From Chitinophaga nivalis (GTDB taxonomy: Bacteria > Bacteroidota > Bacteroidia > Chitinophagales > Chitinophagaceae): a DNA stretch of 64,000 nt. The DNA lies in contig NZ_JAPDNR010000001.1 in NCBI RefSeq assembly GCF_025989125.1, positions 6,746,087 to 6,810,086 on the forward strand, read 5' to 3'. Within the stretch, counting starts at the first letter, position 1, and each line of letters opens with the position of its first letter. The notes below the pieces were generated by a model, which was given only the letters and a program-made list of their open reading frames with translations, was not told the origin of the DNA and did not search any database. This document shows positions 60,701 through 64,000 of this stretch, one piece after another. Both the position numbers and the translations under genes were made by a program.

Positions 60701-63700
60701 TTTCAGGTAGTCGTGTAATGCTTCCGGCGATAAGGTTTCATCCGCTACATAGTAACCTGCCAGGTACTTCCCACCGGATGCCTGTTCCCGTGCTACTACC
60801 ACCGCCTGTTGCACACCGGGATAAGCCAGCAACCTGTTTTCTATTTCACCCGGCTCTATACGATAGCCTCTTATCTTTACCTGAAAATCACTACGCCCGA
60901 TATATTCCACCTGGCCATCCGGTAAATACCTCACCAGGTCACCGGTTTTGTAGATACGTCCGTTTATGTCTGCCAGCTTTTCTGCGGGCGTCTGAAACGG
61001 GTTAGGGAGGAAGCGTGCAGCCGTTAGTTCAGGTAAATGCAAATAGCCCCTGGCTACCCCGGCGCCACCGATATACAACTCTCCGATAGCACCCAGCGGC
61101 ACCGGAATCATGGCCGGATCCAGCACATACAAGGTGGTATTGGCCAAAGGACGACCGATATAATTGGTGGTAGCGGGTACATTAACTACCGCAGAAACAC
61201 TTACTTCTGTGGGGCCATAAGAGTTGATCAGCATGACACCCGTCTGCTGCAGTTGTTGCAGCAACGCCGTATTTAAAAATTCGCCACCCGTATTCAATCG
61301 CCTGAGAGAAGGTACACCGGCAAATGAGAACTGGGCCAGCAAAGAAGGGGTACTGTGAATATACGTTACCTGATGTCTTACCAGGAGCGCCAGGAATTCA
61401 TCCGGGTTTTCCCAGATCCGGTTTCTCACCAGCAACAGCGTATAGCCGTTCAGCAACGCCACAAATGTTTGCTTAACGGATGCGTCAAAAACATAATTTG
61501 CCAGCTGCAGCACGACTTCATTTTCGCCGAATCCATACCGGCGGGTAATCGCTGTAATGAGATTTACCACGCCGCGGTGCTCCGTCATAACACCTTTAGG
61601 GGTACCGGTTGTACCACTTGTATAGATGATATACGCCAGGTTCCTGGCGGTTGTTACCGGCACCGGATTTTCTGCCGGATAATGCTCCAGCAGCCCGGCT
61701 TCATCTATCGGAATAACGGCGGCCACAGCGCCGTTGGTGATCTCCTGCCATTGATGTGCATACCAGTCTTCCGTGACCACTATTCTTGTTTTGGTATCGG
61801 CCACGATATACGCCTTTCTTTCATCCGGGTATCCGGGATCTACCGGCACATAGGCGCCGCCTGATTTCAGTACACCCAGCATGGCGATGAGCATGTAAGG
61901 TGACCTGTCCAGACAAATCACAACCCCTTCATCCGGCTGTATCGCATATTCCGCGCGGAGCAATGCCGCCAGCCGGTTGGCTTTTTCATTTAATTCCCGG
62001 TAACTCAGCTTCGTATCTTCCCATATCAGGGCAGTATGATCCGGTGTGTGCGCTACCTGTTCTTCAAACAGCTGCTGCAATGTTTTGTCTGCGGGATATG
62101 GCTGGGCGGTATCATTCCATTCGTACAGGAGTTGCCATTGTTCCGCTGTGTTGAGGTATAACAAACGGTCTGCTGTCTGCTCCTGATTTTCCAGTAACTG
62201 ACCGAGCAACGTCTGTACACCTTCCAGCAGCTGCTGTATGGTAGCAACTGCGAATAACTCTGCTGCATATTTGAGGCTATAGGTAATGATCTGTCCCTGT
62301 TCATAGGCGATGACACCCAGCGGATAATCCAGCTTCTCGGTGAAGCCGTTGAAAACAAAACCAATGGCTTCCTCCATCGCATTATTGACAGCAGCCGGAT
62401 AGTTTTCATAGACGAACAGGGTATTAAACAACCTTTCGCCGCCTTGTTGCAGGGTACTCAACCGCACATTACTACGGGTATTAATTTCGCTGATATAGGC
62501 TTGTAGTTCGTGAATAGCATTGACAACACTACCGCTGCCATGTTCCACGATGACCGGCAACGTGTTGATAAACAAGCCAACGGATTGTTCCACATCATCT
62601 ATCGGCAGGTTACGGCCGGATACGGTCATCCCCACTACTGTAGTACGCGTGTTACCATATACTGCCAGCAATTTATGCCACAGGTATTGCAATACGGCAT
62701 TTACAGTAAAGCCGTTGGTGGCACAATATTGCTTCAACAGCTGATAGCGTGTACCCGTTATCGTGATCGCCTGTTCCGCAGGCTCTTTTATATGCCGGTA
62801 TTCCGATAGTACCAGGTGACGGCAGGATGGCTGCAGCAAACTGCTCAGGTCTTCTTTGCCAGCCAACCGTGTCAGCTCTTTTTTCCACCAGGCCGTATGA
62901 TCATTTCCATGCGCCTGCAGGTATTGCTGCGTAGCCAGATAAGCTGTTTCCGGCTCATCGCTGACAGGTTCTTCCAGCAGCAACTGTCGGTAAGTCGTAT
63001 GTATATATTCCAGCAAAACGGGTATACTCCATCCATCCAATATGATATGGTGATTACTGAAAAGACAAAAGTACTCCGTTGCCTCGCGCCGGACGATATA
63101 TACCCGGAACAAATGGCCTGCGGTAAGGTCATAGGGCTCGCGCCTGTCGGCGGCGGCCAGTACCTGTATATATTGCTCCTGCTCCGCTGCCGGCAGCTCA
63201 CTGATGTCGTGGTAGCGCCAGTCTAAGATGCCTGTTTTGTCGGTTATCTGTACGAGGGTTTCTTCCCAGTCGAAACGCAGACGCAGCACACTGTATTTTT
63301 GCTGGGCATAACGCCATGCGGCTTGTAGTTTAGCTACATCCAATGCGTGCCGGTATGCCCACTTTAACTGCACCAGATAAGCGTCGTCTGTATCTCCCTG
63401 ACTGATGGCGTGATAAATGAATCCTTCCTGCAGACTGTTCACGGGCAACACCGCTGTGATCTCCCGTGTAGCCTGTACCTGTTGCAGGTAAGCCGCCGGC
63501 AGGATATAATCCATATCACTACCAGTCAGATAAGTACGGGTTATGCCATGCAGGTATTCCAACAATGCCTCCAGCGCCTCCTGAAATGCTGCTGCCAGTG
63601 CGGCCAGCCGGGCGGCAGAAAGCCGGCCCGCGATATAGAATTGTAAACGCCCCGCTGTAATGAAGCTATTGATGGTGATGACGTTATCATCCTGGTTTTC

Positions 63701-64000
63701 AGCAGCCACCATGATACCCGCAGATTCGCCTGTAATAAACCAGCGTGTCTGCGGATCCCGGTCTTCCCGGTCCAGTTGCCCCAGGTAGTTAAAGCTGATG
63801 CGGGGCAGTACTGCCGGTACATATCCGTACAATGCGCCATACCCTATACCGTTACGGGGTACTTTGCGCAACATCTCTTTCACCCCAACCAGCTTTTCCC
63901 CGGGTGTGTTGCCTGTTATATCCAGCAACACCGGGTATAGAGCGGTAAACCAACCAGTGGTATGGGTAATATCCACGGTGGCGGTTATCTCTTCCCTTCC
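2..64000 (-). CDS. Giant multimodular non-ribosomal peptide synthetase, internal part (no start or stop in window)
   Basis: One minus-strand reading frame fills the window and runs off both ends. All 15 carrier-domain serine codons, from 60458-60460 down to 2222-2224, are in the same phase. The 15 junctions between modules were read in that phase and contain no stop. The protein assembles a peptide on a thiotemplate: adenylation (A) domains activate amino acids as adenylates, carrier (T) domains hold them as thioesters, condensation (C) domains join them, and epimerization (E) domains convert the bound L residue to D. The window encodes the end of one E domain, 15 full modules (11 C-A-T-E, 4 C-A-T) and part of another C domain, 21,333 codons in all. 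The active-site motifs I checked are intact, so this looks functional. It is probably cytosolic; no signal peptide or membrane segment was noticed. Loading module, release domain and neighbouring genes lie outside, so the product and its end groups cannot be given. The known 15-module kolossin synthetase of Photorhabdus is the closest size comparison I recall, and this gene is longer. A single undetected stop cannot be strictly excluded without a full computed translation. Confidence 0.95.
786..5228 (-). other. NRPS module 15: C(DCL)-A-T-E, D-aliphatic residue
   Basis: The C domain has SHHHAILDGWS near 4757. The A domain (about 3810-2370) reads SNYVFDAFVYEAFPALCNG near 3220, VSFIPPALLPVF near 3080, LIYTGGERL near 3020 and NEYGPTEATVC near 2960, with SGKVDR near 2388. 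The code is D A Y F Y G E V C. The T domain reads DDFFRLGGDSIVSIQL, Ser codon 2222-2224. The E domain has HHLLIDTVSW near 1655 and GTSYRQWTHEV near 1545, and ends in LTVSDVDHIIS. Modules 14 and 15 form a tandem pair with the same pocket, as modules 4 and 5 do, so two identical D residues in a row are predicted here too. Confidence 0.9.
5229..9680 (-). other. NRPS module 14: C(LCL)-A-T-E, D-aliphatic residue
   Basis: The C domain begins LSFAQERLWFIM near 9620 and has VFHHIAFDGWS near 9221, the L-acceptor type expected after module 13. The A domain (about 8270-6820) reads SNYVFDAFVYEAFPALCNG near 7660, VSFIPPALLPAF near 7525, LIYTGGERL near 7465 and NEYGPTEATVC near 7400. The code is D A Y F Y G E V C, as in modules 11 and 15. 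The T domain reads DDFFRLGGDSIVS, Ser codon 6668-6670. The E domain has HHLLIDTVSW near 6105 and GTSYRQWAHEV near 5990. Its A domain is very close to those of modules 11 and 15. Confidence 0.9.
9681..12845 (-). other. NRPS module 13: C(DCL)-A-T, L-residue, probably basic
   Basis: The C domain has SHHHAILDGWS near 12374. The A domain (about 11440-9950) contains FDAAVEQLWLALLNG near 10830, TYIHSTPSLL near 10695, RLNAGGEYL near 10635 and NSYGPTETTIT near 10555. The code reads D A E H N G S I T, differing from module 8 only at position 278 (His for Glu). The Glu at 239 suggests a cationic side chain; the Glu-His-Asn at 239/278/299 recalls the Dab code DLEHNTTVSK, but the rest differs. The T domain reads DDFFRLGGNSILAI with its Ser codon at 9800-9802 and no E domain follows, so the residue should be L. 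Both predicted basic residues in the window are thus L, in a mostly D chain. Confidence 0.9.
12846..17385 (-). other. NRPS module 12: C(DCL)-A-T-E, unassigned residue X1, incorporated as D
   Basis: The C domain has SHHHAILDGWS near 16908. The A domain (about 15960-14470) contains FDASVKQMWLALLNG near 15345, THIHGTPSFL near 15215, RLNTGGELL near 15160 and NSYGPTEVSIS near 15085. The code reads D A K H N G S I S, differing from module 1 only by Ile for Val at position 330, so both should use the same amino acid. Lys at position 239 separates them from the Glu-bearing modules 8 and 13 of the same A family. The T domain reads DDFFRLGGDSIVS, Ser codon 14327-14329. The E domain has HHLLIDTISW near 13755 and GTSYRQWVHEV near 13610. 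I could not name the substrate. Confidence 0.9.
17386..21880 (-). other. NRPS module 11: C(LCL)-A-T-E, D-aliphatic residue
   Basis: The C domain begins LSFAQERLWFI and has FHHIAFDGWS near 21423, the L-acceptor type expected after module 10. The A domain (about 20420-18980) reads ANYVFDAFVYEAFPALCNG near 19840, VSFIPPALLPAF near 19700, LIYTGGERL near 19640 and NEYGPTEATVC near 19575. The code is D A Y F Y G E V C, one residue different (Tyr for Phe at position 299) from modules 4, 5 and 10. The T domain reads DDFFRLGGDSIVS, Ser codon 18827-18829. The E domain has HHLLIDTVSW near 18260 and GTSYRQWVHEV near 18145. Its A core is almost the same DNA as in module 14, including an identical 41-base run, which points to recent copying or conversion. 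Confidence 0.9.
21881..25043 (-). other. NRPS module 10: C(DCL)-A-T, L-aliphatic residue
   Basis: The C domain has SNHHAILDGWS near 24570, fitting the E domain before it. The A domain (about 23620-22150) reads SNYVFDAFVYEVFPVLCNG near 23015, VSFIPPALL near 22870, LIFTGGEQL near 22815 and NEYGPTEATVC near 22750. The code is D A Y F F G E V C, as in modules 4 and 5. The T domain reads DDFFRLGGNSILAI with its Ser codon at 22001-22003, and the next motif belongs to a C domain, so there is no E. This is the only one of the six modules with this pocket that lacks an E domain, so the same amino acid should appear once as L and five times as D. Confidence 0.9.
25044..29665 (-). other. NRPS module 9: C(LCL)-A-T-E, D-threonine predicted
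   Basis: The C domain begins LSFAQQRLWF and has VLHHIVADGWS near 29210, a variant of the HHIAFDGWS of the other three LCL domains. This matches the E-less module 8 before it. The A domain (about 28200-26690) contains FDFSVWELWGALLYGG near 27620, VLNQTPGAFY near 27480, YVIFGGEAL near 27410 and NMYGITETTVH near 27310, code D F W N I G M V H, which is threonine. The T domain reads DDFFRLGGDSIVS, Ser codon 26543-26545. The E domain has SLHHLLTDTVSW near 25960 and GTSYRQWVHE near 25815. Epimerization of Thr would give D-allo-Thr. The A domain is a close sister of that in module 2, but the two modules differ in C type and in having or lacking E. Confidence 0.93.
29666..32833 (-). other. NRPS module 8: C(DCL)-A-T, L-residue, probably basic
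   Basis: The C domain has SNHHAILDGWS near 32364. The A domain (about 31420-29930) contains FDAATEQLLLALLNG near 30810, TYLETTPSFL near 30690, RLNAGGEFL near 30620 and NSYGPTETTIT near 30545. The code reads D A E E N G S I T. Two glutamates line the pocket (positions 239 and 278), which suggests a positively charged side chain such as Dab, Orn, Lys or Arg. The codes I recall for Lys (DAESIGSVCK) and Dab (DLEHNTTVSK) match only in part, so this is an inference. The T domain reads NDFFRLGGNSILAI with its Ser codon at 29789-29791, and no E domain follows. The residue should stay L. The A domain is of the same family as modules 1, 12 and 13. Confidence 0.9.
32834..37461 (-). other. NRPS module 7: C(DCL)-A-T-E, D-serine predicted
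   Basis: The C domain has SNHHAILDGWS near 36994. The A domain (about 36050-34500) contains FDVSVWELFWANWYG near 35420, VIHFVPSML near 35300, YIFCSGEALL near 35210 and HNLYGPTEASVD near 35125. The code is D V W H F S L V D, a standard serine code, so this is one of the firmest substrate calls in the window. The T domain reads DDFFRLGGDSIVS, Ser codon 34349-34351. The E domain has HHLLIDAISW near 33770 and GSSYRQWVNV near 33620. The hydroxyl of this residue, like those of the two threonines, could serve as a site for later macrolactone formation, but no release domain is in view to support that. Confidence 0.93.
37462..42061 (-). other. NRPS module 6: C(DCL)-A-T-E, D-isoleucine predicted
   Basis: The C domain has SHHHAILDGWS near 41592. 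The A domain (about 40660-39120) contains FDGSVFDIFGALLNG near 40000, VFFITTALF near 39880, HVLFGGEQV near 39830 and HVYGPTESTTF near 39735. The code reads D G F F L G V T F, very close to known isoleucine codes (DGFFLGVVYK and relatives), so Ile is the best call, with Val possible. The T domain reads DDFFRLGGDSII, Ser codon 38966-38968. The E domain has AFHHLLTDTVSW near 38388 and GTSYRQWVHA near 38240. Epimerization acts at the alpha carbon, so isoleucine would become D-allo-Ile. This A domain is clearly distinct from the hydrophobic family of modules 4, 5, 10, 11, 14 and 15. Confidence 0.9.
42062..46627 (-). other. NRPS module 5: C(DCL)-A-T-E, D-aliphatic residue
   Basis: The C domain has SHHHAILDGWS near 46157. 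The A domain (about 45230-43730) reads SNYVFDAFVYEAF near 44610, VSFIPPALL near 44470, LIFTGGESL near 44410 and NEYGPTEATVC near 44345, giving the code D A Y F F G E V C as in modules 4 and 10. The T domain reads DDFFNLGGDSIVS, with Asn in place of the usual Arg, and its Ser codon is 43577-43579. The E domain has HHLLIDTVSW near 42997 and GSSYRQWVHV near 42850. Modules 4 and 5 sit in tandem with almost the same A domain, so two consecutive identical D residues are predicted. Offset between the two copies is 4563 bases (1521 codons), one module length. Confidence 0.9.
43730..45240 (-). repeat. Near-identical adenylation-domain repeat, copy in module 5
   Basis: Partner of the A domain in module 4 (about 48290-49800). 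Both encode the same nine specificity residues. The flanking C and T domains of the two modules are visibly less alike: the C-domain cores differ (SYHHAILDGWS against SHHHAILDGWS) and so do the T motifs (FFRSGGDS against FFNLGGDS). The copied unit therefore appears centred on the A domain rather than on the whole module. Confidence 0.85.
46628..51181 (-). other. NRPS module 4: C(DCL)-A-T-E, D-aliphatic residue
   Basis: The C domain has SYHHAILDGWS near 50712; the residue before HH is Tyr, where most siblings have His or Asn. The A domain (about 49790-48290) reads SNYVFDAFVYEAF near 49170, VSFIPPALL near 49030, LIFTGGESL near 48970 and NEYGPTEATVC near 48900. The code is D A Y F F G E V C, a hydrophobic pocket I read as aliphatic (Leu, Ile or Val) without an exact match in memory. 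The T domain reads FFRSGGDSI, with Ser where most siblings have Leu before GGDS; its serine codon is 48140-48142. The E domain has AMHHLLTDTVSW near 47570 and GSSYRQWVNV near 47405. The A domain is nearly a copy of that in module 5, including a 65-base identical run. Confidence 0.9.
48290..49800 (-). repeat. Near-identical adenylation-domain repeat, copy in module 4
   Basis: This A domain matches the one at about 43730-45240 over its whole length at an offset of 4563 bases. The longest run I checked is identical over 65 bases (49074-49138 against 44511-44575), within the sequence just after the FDAFVYEAF motif. Differences elsewhere are scattered and often silent. The similarity exceeds what shared function would require at the DNA level and suggests recent duplication or gene conversion. 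Confidence 0.85.
51182..55735 (-). other. NRPS module 3: C(LCL)-A-T-E, unassigned residue X3, incorporated as D
   Basis: The C domain starts with LSFAQERLWFIENF and has VLHHIAFDGWS near 55283, the type that accepts an L-configured donor, which fits the E-less module 2. The A domain (about 54300-52800) contains FDVSVAEFFIALLQG near 53680, VYLPPVMLA near 53550, TISYAGEAC near 53500 and NYYGPTEATVY near 53425. The specificity residues read D V A Y S A Y V Y, a code I do not recognise and unlike any other module here. The A8 region reads LGRNDGQLKLRGYRIE and the T domain DDFFRLGGDSIVS, with its Ser codon at 52658-52660. The E domain has HHLLIDAVSW near 52085 and GTSYRQWVHEV near 51950. All catalytic motifs look intact, so the module should be active despite its unknown substrate. 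Confidence 0.9.
55736..58942 (-). other. NRPS module 2: C(DCL)-A-T, L-threonine
   Basis: The C domain has SNHHAILDGWS near 58475 and follows the module 1 E domain. The A domain (about 57540-56010) contains FDFSVWEMWGALLYGG near 56930, VLNQTPAAFY near 56800, YIIFGGEAL near 56720 and NMYGITEITVH near 56630. These give the code D F W N I G M V H, the standard threonine code. The T domain reads DDFFRLGGNSILAI with its Ser codon at 55862-55864. There is no E domain: the next recognisable motif, LSFAQERLWF near 55680, already belongs to the following C domain. Threonine is therefore expected to stay L. The A domain closely resembles that of module 9 in sequence, although module 9 carries an E domain and this one does not. 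Confidence 0.93.
58943..63514 (-). other. NRPS module 1: C(DCL)-A-T-E, unassigned residue X1, incorporated as D
   Basis: The C domain (about 63514-62110) opens with NSLQEGFIYH and has NHHIILDGWS near 63040, in a D-acceptor context after an E domain. The A domain (about 62090-60600) has YTSGTTGTPKGVM near 61600, NSYGPTEVSVS near 61210 and NGKLDR near 60625. The T domain carries FFSLGGDSI with its Ser codon at 60458-60460. The E domain (about 60400-58943) has HHLLIDTISW near 59880. Read by eye, the specificity residues (GrsA positions 235-331) are D A K H N G S V S. I know no match. The Lys at position 239 replaces the Glu of modules 8 and 13 and might favour an acidic or polar side chain, which is a weak inference. 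Module 12 has almost the same code and should use the same residue. Confidence 0.9.
63515..64000 (-). other. Epimerization (E) domain, C-terminal part, of the module before module 1
   Basis: The first codons at the window edge read GREEITATVDITHTTGWFT, which contains the late E-domain motif (GRE followed by a TVGWFT-like block). After it come PRNGIGYGALYG and ISFNYLGQLD, also typical of E domains. The HHxxxDxxSW active site lies upstream, outside the window. The domain ends at a conserved LTGSDMDYIL stretch that leads straight into the next C domain. It implies that the residue loaded by the preceding module enters the chain in D configuration, and the next C domain (module 1) is of the matching D-acceptor type. 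Confidence 0.9.

Noticed and set aside
1535..62809. Many plus-strand open frames of 60 to 250 codons, the longest at 20573-21319
   Set aside because: They lie opposite conserved NRPS domains, recur with the same peptide pieces at equivalent module positions, show no operon structure or protein family, and fit shadow frames of the minus-strand gene.
2..64000. Regularly spaced direct repeats that could suggest a CRISPR array or tandem satellite
   Set aside because: The period is 3-4.6 kb, the repeats are protein-coding NRPS domain motifs, and the intervening sequence is coding in the same frame.
2..64000. Promoter, terminator, riboswitch, tRNA, insertion sequence or attachment site
   Set aside because: The whole window is coding on one strand without a gap; no tRNA-like fold, transposase or flanking inverted repeat was seen.

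Overview
The whole window is the inside of one giant non-ribosomal peptide synthetase (NRPS) gene on the minus strand. The protein reads from base 64000 down to base 2. I anchored the frame on the phosphopantetheine serine codon of all 15 carrier domains. Every one lies in the same phase (lowest base of the codon = 2 modulo 3), and I read all 15 inter-module junctions in that phase without meeting a stop. The reading frame is therefore at least 21,333 codons (roughly 2.3-2.4 MDa), with neither its start nor its stop in the window. There is no intergenic DNA, RNA gene, promoter, terminator, mobile element or CRISPR array.

In order of synthesis (high to low coordinate) the window holds the end of an epimerization (E) domain (63515-64000), then 15 complete elongation modules, then the first part of a sixteenth condensation (C) domain (1-785). 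Modules 1, 3, 4, 5, 6, 7, 9, 11, 12, 14 and 15 are C-A-T-E. Modules 2, 8, 10 and 13 are C-A-T. Carrier, epimerization and condensation types agree without exception. T domains with a GGDSI core precede E domains, and the next C domain has an HHAILDGWS-type core, as expected for a D-residue acceptor (DCL type). T domains with GGNSI lack E, and the next C domain starts LSFAQERLWF and has HHIAFDGWS or HHIVADGWS (LCL type). No methyltransferase, cyclization, oxidase, reductase or thioesterase domain is present.

I read the specificity residues of all 15 A domains by eye. Confident calls are Thr (modules 2 and 9), Ser (module 7) and Ile (module 6). Six domains (modules 4, 5, 10, 11, 14, 15) share one hydrophobic, probably aliphatic, pocket. 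Modules 8 and 13 have a Glu-lined pocket suggesting a basic residue. Modules 1 and 12 are close relatives of these with Lys in place of that Glu. Module 3 has a pocket I do not recognise. The predicted internal peptide is D-X1, L-Thr, D-X3, D-aliphatic, D-aliphatic, D-Ile, D-Ser, L-basic, D-Thr, L-aliphatic, D-aliphatic, D-X1, L-basic, D-aliphatic, D-aliphatic. With the residue handled by the E domain at the edge, 12 of 16 residues are D.

The organism is not directly identifiable. Very long all-NRPS genes rich in E domains, with near-balanced base composition (by eye, not computed), fit a gliding Bacteroidota such as Chitinophaga. This is an inference from general impression, and a proteobacterial or other host cannot be excluded. 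The main interest is the size of the single gene, the mostly D product, and the clear record of module duplication and A-domain recombination.
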